From Cinnamomum chago (Eukaryota > Streptophyta > Magnoliopsida > Laurales > Lauraceae), in contig CP142456.1 of the NCBI GenBank assembly GCA_038049695.1, forward strand, positions 76,779,422 to 76,843,421: a stretch of 64,000 bases of DNA, given 5' to 3'. The first letter of the stretch is position 1. Each line of letters opens with the position of its first letter. Below the pieces are notes generated by a model, which did not search any database, had not been told where the DNA came from, and was given only the letters and a program-made list of their open reading frames with translations. A program made the translations under genes and the position numbers. Of this stretch, positions 46,040 through 59,200 are shown one piece after another.

Positions 46040-49000
46040 TTATGCCTCCACTGCAGCTCCCACTTCCTCATCAGTTGTTTCAGCTGTAACAATCTCCTCT
46101 GATTCACTTGCATCTGGCGTTTCTGGGGTTTCGGCATCTGGGTCTTTCTTTTCAGTCCCATGATGCACCAGTTTTTCTCTGAGCTTCAACATCAGCTCTT
46201 CTCTAGCACCTTCATTCTCAGCAAAATATCGTTTGATAGCATCTCTTCCTCGGAAACTCTGTCCATTCATGTGGTAGAATGCACCTCCTGCTTTTGTTAT
46301 GTACTTATGCTTGCACCCTAATTCTATGATCTCCGAGTCACGGCAGATCCCCTTGCCGAATTCAAGCTCGAACTGTGCTGTCTTGAATGGAGGAGAATGT
46401 TTGTTCTTCACAATCTTAACAAGAACTTGGCTTCCTACAGCCTGCAAATGAACTGACCATGTTATCACAGCCATAACTGCAACATATAAGTGAACTCATG
46501 ATACAAATGATCTCAAAGACAATAATGTGAGTGGCACTAGGAAAGAGGTTCACTGAATCAATCTTGATGATCCATTATGTCCAAACCACAATTAATAGGT
46601 TCCTTCATAAAATTAGAATAAACCGATGTTGGCCGCCAAAATTTAATATTTGTAGTCATTTCTCAGTTATGTGCCTACCTACAAATAGGTCGATTAGTAT
46701 AGTCAAGCCTAGAATGTCTAACAAGTAACAATTGACAGCTGAACATTAAAAGAAAAAAAAAAAATTGATATTGTATGTAGGTAACAAAATCAAAATATGC
46801 TGTAAAAGGATAGACTATTACTTCTTCACCCTTTTTAACAAGGCCGATTCTTTTGATATGTAAGCGAACAGATGCATAGAACTTCAGAGCATTTCCACCA
46901 GAAGTAACCTCAGTTGGTCCACCAAAGCCAAATGTGCTCAACTTTGATCTCACCTACAAACACAACACCTTTTTCCTCATGTGTGATGAATGTCATGTTT
47001 GGGGCATACAGTTAAACTACTTATATATTCAGTCCTTTACAGAGGCAGAAAAGAAGATGAATAAATACTAAAACAAGAAATGTGTCATCCTTGGCTATAG
47101 CTTAGTTGGATAGGGATATCGGTGTGTGAGTGAGAGTGCATGTCCTTGATTCTCTAATGTAGCCAAAAAGACAAAAAACCTCCACTTGTATCTTGAAGGG
47201 CCCTCATTAATGAAGAAAACTGTGTGAGTGAGAGTGCTTGTGTTTGGGTCTCTAATGTAACCGGATAAAAAAAAAAGGCCAATTGTATCTTGAAGGGCCC
47301 CTCATTAATGAAGAACTGATTTTAATCCCGACTCAATTGAAAATTACAGCAGGATAGGGGTGTAAATTTTCTAGATATGATTCATTATTAATCGGACCCA
47401 GAACCTAGATCTGGATCCAACATGAAAGAACCAATGTCCAGATTAGGATGAGTTGGAAATGGTCTGCCAGGTCACCAAGCTGACCTGAGCCAACTGCATC
47501 TTTCTGTGCCATATGCCCATACATAAATATTAGGCTTTTAAATAACTTGAATCTAGGTCAGAACAGGATTTGATCATATTATTAATTTGATTCTAGTCCC
47601 TATGACCAAGACCAAGTTGGACAAGGTATGCTGAGTGATTGGTCAGCATCTCCCATTGACAACAATGACAAAATGAGATGTATTTGATAGGAAACAGGAG
47701 CCATTTAGAATAAAAAAGACATTCAATCAGAAACCTTAAGAAACAAGAGCACTTAAAGCTTCCATATGCAACATTATTAGAATTTTATTTACGTACTCTG
47801 AAAAAAATATGGAATATTAAATGTTAGTGTATGCATTTAGAATAAACACAGTGCACAATGAATGGTCCATTTGGTTTTTTATCCCTAAATATTTTATATG
47901 CTAGGTTCAGATTTGAGTCACCTGATTTATAAAGATCAAAATAGTTTGGGAGAGAGAGAGCGAATGACACAATTTGCGTAGAGCCTGACTCATCAATCTT
48001 GCTTGCAGTGCCATGTGTGCATCCCCCATCTCACCATCAAGCTCACTTTTAGGCACAAGGGCTGCTACCTGCATTCCAAAACAAATTTTCACAAAATAAA
48101 AACATTGATCAACTTGGAAGTTGGAACTCATCTTATTAAGTTAATTACAGCAGACTTTACCAAGTCCCAATGCCAATGTTATAAATCAATAATCAAGTAA
48201 ATCATTAGCCCAGCTGGTTCTTACGCTGTCCACAACTACAACATCAACAGAACAACTTCGGATTAGGGTGTCAACAAGACTAAGTGCCTGCTCCCCACAA
48301 TCTGGTTGCGCAAGTAGCAAATTGTCAGTTTTTACACCAATAGCCTCTGCCAATGCTGGATCAAGGGCATGTTCCGCATCCACAAAAACACAATAACCTG
48401 CAAACACAAACATAAAGAAGCAACATGCTGAAAATGGAAAATGGATTCAAGACAATCTCAGAGGAATTATAGGAATGCTACAGGATGTTTACAATGTCCT
48501 GATGCACCCCAGTCCATACTAATGGAGCACATAGCTCAGTGCTCATGACAATGTTGATTTAGGACCACTACCATGGATAAGGATGCCCCACAAATCTTCC
48601 AGATTGGAGGACCCTATCCACCCATCCTTACCCTTTTTAGAAACCATGCCCGTATCTTCTTAATCATATATTTTAGGACTAATTTTGGTTAGTTAAATCA
48701 TCAAATCTGGACTTGGAGCATCTTCAATCCATGTGGCCCCGTTGTATCAATCGTTTGGATCTCTGAGCATGAACCCTACTTAGGACGAATAGGTATCAAG
48801 AAACTAACATCCAACGTGAACTCATGTTCTCATCCTGGAGATTTCCAAAATTTCTCAAACAGACAGTGTAACTCGAACACAACTAAAGAAGATTTAATTG
48901 GGACACTCCTTGTAGGAGATCCCTTTTAAGGCAGATGCGAAAACAAAGTTTGTTTTCTTTGCTTCTTCCAGAGATAAGCTACGATCAATTTTATTTTATT

Positions 49001-52000
49001 CTTTTAAGAGGATGAGATACCTGCCTCGGGAGGTCATGACTCCTACATGATAAAAGGCAGTTGGAAAAGAAAAACAACTCATTTTAGGACAGTAATAAAT
49101 GGCACATAGTCAAATTTAGAAGATAGATTATTTTCTATCCGTTTTTCATGTACAAACATGCAGAAATGCTGTCAAACCTTATCTAAATATAACTGGAGGT
49201 TTTTATTTTTTATTTACTTATTAATTTATTTCTGAGAGGTGAGGGGGGTTGTGGAAATGCGGTTTGAGTTACCTCCATGTTTCTGTGATTCGGCTATTAC
49301 GTGAAGACCAAGTGTTGTCTTTCCTGAGGCCTCTGGGCCATATATCTCCACAACACGTCCCTGTGAAAGCCATAAACAAACAGCTCAAAAGCAAGCTAAG
49401 AAGCAGTTGATGTATTAAACGGAACAAACTAAGAATGCAAATCATGATTCAAGCATTCAACAAAATAATGCTCTTCAAATCCAATGTGGATGAGGCAATA
49501 GGAGGTAGACTAGCAGAACGTACCTTTGGAAGTCCACCAATACCCAATGCTATATCTAAAGAAAAAGACCCCGTAGACACCACAGGAACATTTCTAGGAG
49601 CAATAGAACGACCCAGCCACATGATTGACCCCTTTCCAAATGAGGTAGTAATTTGGTCAATTGCTTGTTGTAGAGCCAGTTCTTTCTTTGACTTGTGCTC
49701 ATCGCCAGAATCACTTTCATCTGACTTAGATTTCCTTCTCCCTAAAAATAAAATAAATGCAATTACAACTAGTTCACCTCAAGCAAACAACAAATTTAGC
49801 AGCGTATCATTAAAATAGGCAGTCATTCAGACACTTCATGATTGTAGCTATGTTGATGAATACAGTAGATGGCTTGTTTGCAGCCCTTGACATATTAAGA
49901 TACTCATGCAGACTACCATACTTGAGGACCATTCAATCAATACAGTGCTTGTACACTGTAATAATGTACACTTTTCTATTAGATTCAATTAATGAGCACA
50001 TAGATTTGATTACCCCAACTAAGAGGATTCTTAGGGCTGTAATTAATACACAGATTTCTCATCCATTGGGAAGACACCTAAGTAAATCCAAATCTCTCAT
50101 TTTTTTATTCTGAGTGCATTGTCATGGTGTCATAGCCAAGACAATTTTTTCTACCTAGTGTGCAGCGATCTGTTCTTCACTGTGTGACCATATGACAATC
50201 TGCTCTTCACCATGTGATCAATGGACATTGTGGGGCTCACCTGGATATCATTTCTCAGAAATTCTTCTTGACAAAAGTTTGTTTGGCTGTAAGAGGGTTT
50301 ATTTGGAGAATTTTCAGATCCTCTTGAACATCGAAGAGCCGCTGAACCTTCTTCCAGTCGATTTTGAGAATCTCTGTATTGCGAGTGTAACAGTGGCGCC
50401 CACCTTGAGATCAACTCTCGCCAGGATTCTTCTTCAACAAGGACTGACTCTTCATCAGGGTATTTATGAAGCTTTCTAAGAGATTTTTTTATCATCAGAG
50501 GTAGGCCATTTACATGGTTTTCTATTTTATTGGTTTGTTGGACTGTTTTTTATCATGACTGTCAAAATCATTGGATCTGTGCAGTTTGCCCACGAAACTT
50601 CACATTGTCAGTCATTTCTTCCCTACAAACATTTGTGTGATTAGTTATGAGATCAGGACTGTTCTAAACAAATTCATGGGCAATCTAGAAGAATCTAGAC
50701 AAGGATGCCTCCTGTATGGGATCTTTTGCGGCTCATCTGGAAGTCCTGATCTATGATAAGGTCCTCCCAACTTGATCCAAGGGTTTTCTTAAACCTCAGG
50801 CAAGAACGGTTTGTGGTCATTTTGATTTGATTAGGTTTTCATTAACCGTTTGATTAAGCTTCTTCCGGCATCAGTACCTGGACTGCTGGACATTACATTC
50901 TGAACTGTTTTGTGAAATTTGTGGAGATTTACATTACTTTCCGTACTACTTGAATAATTTGCATTAATTACTCAGACATATCCATCCCATTGACATGGCT
51001 TCCATTGAAAAATATGATATTCTTCCAATTAGATTTACGGGGAAAAAACTATTCCGCATGGGAGTCCAAATATCGCATGTTTGTTAAGGTAAAAGAGATG
51101 TGGGGCCACATTGATGACACACTTGTCAAACCCATGGATCCTACAAAACTGGCTTAATGGGCACACATCATTAGTTGGATCTTAAGCTCAATGGGCCCCC
51201 AAACTGTCCCTGATTTAAAAAGTTTAAATTTTAAAAGAAAAGCTTATAAAAGATGTAGGTATGTAAAAGGGTTACGCCCATGATGGACCTAGAACTAGAC
51301 TCGATTAAATGTATATACCTGGACCCATGCCAGACTTTGATGGAGCAACTGGACCAGACCCAGTTCCTTAGCTAGCTAAAAATCAATGGATATAAAAGAA
51401 ATAGGGTGCAACCTCATAGGACGCACCAGAAGACTCTACTGTCTGTATGCATTATTACACAAATATATCATACCATAACATATATTATAATAATAATATT
51501 TTAATTCACCATTCAGATAATTAGATATTGGATACAGACCTGTGTAGACCCAGAGCGAACCTTCAGGTCGTAATAATAACATCAATAATAATAATAATAA
51601 TAATAATAAATGAACTGAAAATAAGAGAAACTATAGAAGCTGTAAAAACACCAAAAAAAAAATAAAAAATTCCCCACCTAATTAGATAATTTATGGCTTT
51701 AGTCTGATTAAGGTGAAGGCTTCCCAAGTAATGTAATGAAAAGGAAGTGCAAGTGAAAACATGCAATTTCCTGAATCACTAATGTCGAACTACACATATT
51801 ACACATAAATGCTGAACTTAACTTATTAAAACTTAAAGATAACTTACTAGACATTAGATTTCAATTAGCAAAGATTTACTAGTAAAATAATAGTAAAAGA
51901 ACCATTTTGAAATAGAACTGATTTCATGTTTAAATGTCAATGTTAAATCAAATTTGGTATATCAAGATGTGAAGCTAAATTGCACACAGAAAAGCCTGCA

Positions 52001-54330
52001 ACCCCATTTAATAGGACATGTAATATAAATATGGATAGAGAAATAAATAGATGTGATGCATCATTTCTAACACAACAAATTATCGCAAGTAAGATGTAAT
52101 AAATTATCAAACTCATTTACCCATCCAGAGTCCAGACCATGATAAAACCAAAAAAAAAAAAAAAAAAGACCATTCAGTCATCACAACTCACAAGTAATAT
52201 GCACGAGTGAAGGAACATATTGAAAACCACTATTGATTCATGAGAGGAAAGAAGTCAGAGCAAAATTATAACATAAAAGGGGACAATGGATTTTTTTTTT
52301 TTTTTTTCTGAAAGTCATGTAAAGGCTTTTACACTTAACTCATAACATAATAATAAGATGATGAAGATGGCCATTTGGGCACCCGCAGCTAACATGTAAA
52401 AGAACATACAAATAGACATGTATTTCATTAATCCTTCCACAGAAATATGCATCGTCCATATCTTTCATCCCTACAAATCTCTTATTACTTGAACAACAAA
52501 AAAACGTTGCAGCAAATGATAAAATAGAATACTAGATCTCCAACTCCAATCAACCACTCAATAAATAATTGGCACAGAATGCAGTACAATTAAGACAATG
52601 GCTAGTTGGGGCATAAGCTTTGACGAGCCTTTTTCTTTCTTGAAAGATTACGAAAAAAATTACATATATAATAAAGCTAGAATATTAACAAATAAAAAAA
52701 GAGACATCAATCAAGGGGATGGATCAACTAGAGAATATACATTCAAAGACCCCACTAGACTGAAATTTAACCATATTCTGCCATTGTATTCTCCCTTTCA
52801 ACACCAGCTTTCGCCAATGAGTCAGCCTATGAAATATGAATCGCATCCCCTCTCATGAGTCATGACAGGAAGTAGGATGTTTAAGATCAAGCATGATAAA
52901 TACAAAGAATGTATTAAAAATGATAAATGAAATAGTGAAAGAAATGTTCAAGAACCTTTCACGGAGAAGTTGCGGATATGGAAGGCTGTACCCAAAATGC
53001 CTTCCGTAAAGCACTGCCATGAAAACCAATATAAGATGTAAGGCATGATAAATAAACAGAAGCTTCTGCTGCAAGTTCCAAAAAAAGTAAACAATGCTTA
53101 GTATAGGCCGCCATCTTAAGTTCAAGGAATATACTCAAACAAAGTCTAAGGGCATGTTTATGAACGTCTGCAGAAAACCAGTTCCACAGACTTTTTCCTC
53201 CTCCGCAAAAGCTCTTCTGCGGAATCGAGGAGAATTTAGCTCATTTTTTGTGCTTTTCCGCACCAATTGCATATTTTACTGTGGCATGGAAAAGCATTTC
53301 AGCAATCCTCACTTTTTCTGCTGAAAACCAGCCTCACAAACATGCCCTAAAAACTCCAAACAAGATCCAATGATGAGTGGTCTCTCACAAACAACATACA
53401 TGCATCAGCTATTTTCATGATAAAGAGCACACTGATGAAAGGACATGATTTACAGCTGGGGCACGTAAACTGTGAGGCCCATCCAATAAACTGCATGGAC
53501 CACAGGCAAACAGAGCAAAATGTCCACCCCTTCTCCTTTTCTTTTTTTTGGAAATGTGCCAACCCCTTCTCACATTGAATAATACAATGGCTTCACCGGC
53601 TCATAACTTTCAGAGCAGGGTTTGCCTAGAGCTCTAATTACGCTTTGAAAGCCTCTAGTCATCAAAGACAAACACTAACAAGAAATGGGTATTCTTTAAA
53701 ATAAAATAAAAAAACATTTTTCATCATTTCTATCAACACCCATCAACCTCAGCTCCACAAACAAGCATTCAAAAGCACAACAACAACAACACACAAAAAA
53801 AAAAGAGGGAAAATTTGTTATTTCAATTAATCACAAATATAAAAAAAAAAAATCAAAGACAAACAAAACAAAACTGCAATATAAAAGCAAAACAAAGTAC
53901 CCACATTTCTACAGTTGTATAGTTTGAAGGAAAATAACATCCAAAAGCACAAGAATCCTCATTTTTCCACCTCAGCAAAAAAAAAAAAAAAAAACAAACA
54001 CACAAACAAAACAAAACAAAACAAAACATTCAAAGCAAAAAGGGAAGGAACCCACATCCATATACATACATGCAAAGTAGTCTCATCAATTTAAACACAC
54101 AAACAAATCAAAGAACCACCATTTCTCCACCCCCAACAGAAAACCCCCAAGTCCTCAATAACCAAAAAAAAAAAAAAAGAGGGAACCAACCAACATCTCT
54201 ACTCGATCATTTGGATGGAAGAAAAAAGAGCATTGAAAAGCACAAAGGAAGAGATAATGAACCCCTATTTCACCTCAGCGGAATAGAGAGACTGCTTAAT
54301 GGAAGCGTTGCGTAGAAGAAGCCTTGCCAT
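46040..54330 (-). CDS. RECA2: RecA homolog 2, mitochondrial (RecA recombinase)
   Basis: Eight exons on the - strand: 54274-54330, 52956-53013, 49524-49741, 49273-49360, 48225-48397, 47922-48068, 46822-46953 and 46040-46441, GT-AG and in frame, giving 424 residues. It is an ATP-dependent strand-exchange protein for organelle DNA recombination and repair. Seen: the N terminus [19 protein letters not shown] is Arg/Ser-rich without acids until residue 19, as in a mitochondrial presequence. Then come [31 protein letters not shown], Walker [10 protein letters not shown] (residues 119-127), [28 protein letters not shown], Walker [50 protein letters not shown] and an acidic C-terminal tail. Every core motif is present. 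The L2 region reads STFGFGG, one Gly shorter than my recollection of Arabidopsis RECA2. The DALDQI/AIDQI region and tail favour RecA2 over RecA1 or RecA3. Confidence 0.95.
47095..47330 (+). repeat. Tandem SINE-like repeat in a RecA2 intron
   Basis: CTATAGCTTAGTTGGATAGG near 47095 resembles a tRNA A box. The following block (GTGTGAGTGAGAGTGC ... TATCTTGAAGGGCCC ... TCATTAATGAAG) occurs twice, at about 47126-47216 and 47222-47313. The B box is not clear, so the SINE label is tentative; the duplication itself is plain. Confidence 0.45.
49742..52955 (-). other. RecA2 intron 2, 3.2 kb, no gene seen
   Basis: It contains an (AAT)n microsatellite at about 51573-51610 and A- or T-runs at 52150 and 52291. 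The open frames at 50151-50495 overlap on both strands and carry no domain I recognise. Nothing with terminal repeats was found. Confidence 0.5.
51573..51610. repeat. (AAT)n microsatellite
   Basis: A near-perfect run of about ten AAT units lies in RecA2 intron 2. Confidence 0.9.
53150..53347. mobile_element. Tourist-like MITE (198 bp) in RecA2 intron 1
   Basis: TAA flanks both sides (53147-53149 and 53348-53350). The ends GGGCATGTTTATGAA and the complement GGGCATGTTTGTGAGG are inverted, and CTGCAGAAAACCAG mirrors CTGGTTTTCAGCAG further in. This is a different family from the GGCCCTGTTTGTTTGC elements. Confidence 0.8.
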
Positions 54331-55392
54331 CTGTGTCCTCCCTCTGCAACTATCTTCGAAACCCAAAACCCCCCTTTTGTGGAAAAGGACTTAAGTAGAA
54401 AGGGAAATGAGAGAAAAGGAGAGATCTTGCATCGAGGGTTTAAGAAGAGGAAATCTCTCAGTGTGTTTCTTCTCCCTCTCTTGCTAGGGTTTTGGTTTTC
54501 CCTCGCTTTTGAGTTCCTTTTTGTATGTCTGGTCTCACACTCGTGTGCATTTCTTTTGTTTGTCTGTGGAATGGGGGACTCGTAAATATAGAATGCACGG
54601 CCGTAAATATTTTACAGTCCGCTCGGAATCTGCCGCTTTGTATGTACAAGTGGGCCATATGGTTGTTTATTTATGGCTGAGTGGTCAAGCCCACTTTAGG
54701 CACCATTTCTAAATGGGCAAGTGGTCTTGTGGCAACCTAGCTTCTCATGGTTTCTTCCCCTCTTTTTTTTTTTTTTTTACATGTGATGTGATAAGAAAAT
54801 AAGATTTACATGTGTAAATGTTACACACCTGAAACATATTACTGTGTTTGTCGAAATAATCAATTGTTGCATGAGTAAAGTAATTATATAATGATTTCTA
54901 AATGTATTTGGATAGGTGTGGATGTTTTTTTTTTACAGATTTTTCAAAATCAATGAAGAATTAAGATATAAAATTGAATATTCTTGTATTTGCCATTAAT
55001 GCAGGAATATTGAATAGTTTGAATCGTAAATTAGGGGCTCATAAAGTGTGGAAAATAAAATTTCTATTTTGGGCCTTTTTTAGGGATTATATTGAAATCT
55101 ATGAAAATTTAAGAAAATCAATTTCGAGATATTGGGGTTTATTGGTACAATAAAAAATGATGAAGGATTTGGATTATAAATATGTGACCCATAGTAATTT
55201 AAAAAATTTAAAGAGGTTAGATGGGGTCCATAAGAATATAATTACCATGCAAAGAGATTGTATTAATGCATTTTTTTAAAGTGAGGTGTGAATCTATTTT
55301 ACGCCTATTTACGTGTAAAGTTTTTGTCATGTAAATGATCTTATTTTTACACTATTTTCACGCTTCATTTATGCACCACATGCTTAAATAAG
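54331..55392. other. RecA2 upstream region, no other gene seen
   Basis: The first few hundred bases should be the - strand 5' UTR and promoter of RecA2. The rest is AT-rich with a T17 run near 54763-54779 and no recognised element. Confidence 0.45.
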
Positions 55393-55410
55393 TATAAACA
55401 AATGTAATAA

Positions 55411-55630
55411 CCCTAAAGGGTAGTTCAGTTGGCCTAGGACCACGGTTTGCATTCAGAGGTTGTAGATTCGAAACTGCATTACCACACTGGGGCTACAGGG
55501 GAGTTTATTCGGCTTCCCTTTGGACCCGAATGAATTAATCCAATCTACCCGGCTTCCCTCTGCGCCCGAAGGGTTTAGTCCAACCCAAAGGGTTGGGAAT
55601 CCTCCGATAATAAAAAATAAAAAATAAAAC
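55411..55630 (+). mobile_element. tRNA-derived SINE (220 bp)
   Basis: Perfect 18-bp duplications TATAAACAAATGTAATAA flank it (55393-55410 and 55631-55648). The 5' part has an A-box-like TAGTTCAGTTGGCCTAGG (55422-55439) and a B-box-like GTAGATTCGAAACTGC (about 55462-55477), internal RNA polymerase III promoter elements. The body has CGGCTTCCCT twice, and the tail is AATAAAAAATAAAAAATAAA. No coding capacity; it would have moved using LINE enzymes. Confidence 0.9.
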
Positions 55631-55648
55631 TATAAACAAATGTAATAA

Positions 55649-56249
55649 TGTGTAATCATTACATATGAGAATCATTTATAAAAATAAATGGCAGCAAACA
55701 AATAACCCTTGAGGGTTGATCCTTGACCGGTTATATGAGACAATCTTATTTGTCGAATATCAATGATAATTGACGACTATTCCCAAAAACAAATTTTTGT
55801 AGGCCATGGTAAGAAATAATGGTTTTTTAGAACAATAGCTCTGAAACAATTATACATCATTTTTTGACAGAGTTACAATGAGCTTATGTGCAAGTGCAAC
55901 ACACTTTGAATAAAGGTATGAGCGGGGCCTGTATTTAGAAAATTAATTCCGACCATTGATACACCCTTAACGCAAAATATTGCTCTAATAAGAGATAGGA
56001 CCACTGTTGAATTGACTACATATTGAACACATACGTGGACAACTTCCTTCTCTTATTTCTCTTTCAAAAAAAGGGTGGACTATCTCATGTGTAAAATCCA
56101 GTGATCAATATAACAGTTGGCTTAGTAAAAGGACTTTTAATATTTAGTTAGTCTAATAGAATAGGCGCTAGTGGTGGTGTATCAATGGTTTGAATTTTCG
56201 AAATGTGGACCCCACTCATATCTTTATTAAAGGTGTTGCACTTAGTTTG
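55649..56249. other. Intergenic, no gene seen
   Basis: AT-rich DNA between the SINE and the hAT element. No coding or structured feature recognised. Confidence 0.5.
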
Positions 56250-56257
56250 CCTCATTC

Positions 56258-59200
56258 CAGGGCCGTCTCAAGACAATATGTGGCCCCAGGCGAAAGAATA
56301 AATGAGGCCCCAAAATTTGTGGCTCCAGGCAAAAGTACAAAAAAAATTGTTTTTTCTTTTTTAGTTTTTTTTTTTTGGAACTTGTTAAGGGATTCATTTT
56401 TTTAAGTGAATTTAACCTTTCTTGCCTTTTGTGATGCAAATTTATTGATCAAGTTTTTGTATTCAAGGTTTTCCAAAATTTTCTTCTCAATAGATAAAAT
56501 GGCTAACCCGCTTAATCTCTCTTGTGACATAGTTGATCGCAGATAAGATTTTATTAACTTTAATTTCGAGAAACTTCTTTCGGCGGAAGCAACCGTAACA
56601 GGTACTGTTAATAGTATTCTATAAGAAATATATGAATTTGGAAAAGACTCAATTTTATTTAAATAATCTAATACTTGAAGTGCACTTTGAGTTCCTGTTG
56701 GCAAAGCTTCTCTTAATACTTTTAGTTCTCCAAACAAGTCTATACCTTCAATGTCAGAATGCTCCCCATGTTTTAGGAATTGCTCAAGATTAAGACAACT
56801 CTGTTTCAAATCATCATCATCTAATAACTTCAACCTTTTGATATCAAATAAAAATCTAAACATTTCTTCGTAGCTCTTAAGTTGTTCAAACTTATTTCTA
56901 ATAGATGAAAGTGCTTGATCCACAATACATAAAAAATAAGTAGTTCTAAAAGACTCTTCTGGGGATTGAGTCACCTCGTTATCGGTACTCTCATCAAATT
57001 GTTTTTTCCTTCGGATTATACGTCTTTCATGAAATATTGGTTCAACATTCATTTCACGTGCTATACATTTTGCAATATCTATAGATTTCTCAAATCCGTT
57101 TTCTCTAAACTTTTCAAAGAATGTAACAAGACCTTTTAATTCACTAATGGCACCATCAATATGCATTTTTTTAGATTGTAAACTTTTACTAACCAAATTA
57201 ACAGAAAATAATATTTCATACCAAATAACCATACCTAATAAAAACTCATAATTTCCTATATCATGTATAGCTAAACTTTCAGCTTCACTTTTTACTTTTG
57301 GATCGTCACTACTATTTGCTAACTCAAGTAATGCATCTCTTATTTCTGGAGCTTGATACCTTATTGCTCTAACACTTTCTTCTCGACTCTCCCAACGTGT
57401 TATTGATAATGTCTTAACAGTAAGCTTTTTCACATTGTCTGTAAAGATTTTCCACTGCTTAGTTGATGAAGAAAATAAACAATAGATACGTTGGACTACT
57501 CCAAAAAAAGACACCGCCTTTATACAAGAGCTTGCCATATCACTAATAACTAAGTTAAGACTATGACATCCACAAGGTGTATAAAATGCTCTAGGATTCA
57601 AATCTAACAATCGTTTTTGCACACCTTGTTGCTTACTTTTCATATTCGATCCATTGTCATATTCCTGCCCTCTTACATCATTAATATCTAGATTAAATAG
57701 TTCTAAAACTTTGATGAGTTCCTCAAAAAGTCCTTTTCCTGATGTATCATCAACTTTTATAAAATCCAGAAAATATTCTTCAATTTGTACTGGGCTTATT
57801 GAAACATTTACAAATCGTAAAACGAGTGTCATTTGTTCATGATGACTTATATCCGGAGTGCAATCAAGGATAACAGAAAAGTATTTTGCTTCTCGAAGTT
57901 TTGTAATTATGAAATTTCTTACTTCAGTTGCCAACAATTGTATCAATTCATTTTGGATTATGTGCCCAAGATAGTGATTATTAATTACACCTTGTTTGAT
58001 ACGCCGAACATGTTCTTGCATTACTAGATCGAATTCAGCAATCATTTCAATAATACTTAAGAAAATCCCATTATTCTCTTCATAAAGCTTCTCATTGCTT
58101 CCACGAAATGCCATGTTATTCTTAGAAATGGTTTTAATCACAGCAATAATTCTTACTAGTACATTTTTCCAATGTTTTTTTTCCTTATCAATTTGTTCTT
58201 GGATATCTTTATCAATTGTCTTATTATTTAATAACCTTTGTTTTAAATCAATCCACAAAAGCATGTTTTTAGCATGTCCAGTTGAGTTCTCATGACGTTT
58301 TAGTTTAAGACTAATATTTCTCCAATCTTTGCATCCTTCATTACTCAATTGACTTTTCTTAGACTTTGAAAATAACTTGCAGCAGAAACAAAAAACCTTA
58401 TCACAATGTTTTGAATATACCAACCATTTTCTATCAAACTTTTCTCCATTTGGCGCTATTTGAGTATAATGTCTAATTGAAAATCTCCTTGACTTTTCAC
58501 CGACTGGATATTTTAAACCGATTTCCCTAACTGGACCTTTTTCTACTAATAAATCTCTTAGTTTTATATCAACATTATTCCATTATCCCGGGTCATATAT
58601 ATCTGCAAGTAGAGTGTTAGATGGTTCACCGGGGTTCTCTTCAAATGACGAAACTTCCGCTGAGTTTAAGTTTATTTTCCTATTCTCATTCAGCTTAGCA
58701 CTTTCATTAGGTTCTATGCTAGGAAGAACATGTTCAATTTTATCATTTTGTCTAATTCTTTCATTATTTTCGAGTTCATGTTCAATTTCATCGTTTTCTC
58801 TAATGGTTTCAATATCATCTAATTTATGTTCATCATTACCCTCTAGTTGTTCATTCTCTATAGGTGGGTTCACTATCTCATCTTCTTTATTTCTTTTAAT
58901 AAATTTATACATCGCATCTTTTTGAGATTGAATCAACTCTTGTTCTTTTTTTTTCCGTTGACGTTTTTGAGCACCAGATTCAAACTTACGTTTCATAGTA
59001 ATAACAAATAGATAAATATCACATATATTGTAACAGTATATTAGATGCAGATTTGATTAAAAAAAAGAAGAAGAAAAAAAGCCAAGAACCTGTTCCAAAA
59101 GAGCAAGCGCAGTCCAAGTCCAGATCTACAAACCAGGCCCTCGTGATGTTTATTACTGTCTTACTGATGTAAGCCCACTCCAATGAAGTGAATAAGTGAT

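Noticed and set aside
50151..50495. Overlapping open frames on both strands in RecA2 intron 2
   Set aside because: Neither strand shows a recognised domain or splice logic; considered as a gene fragment but unsupported.
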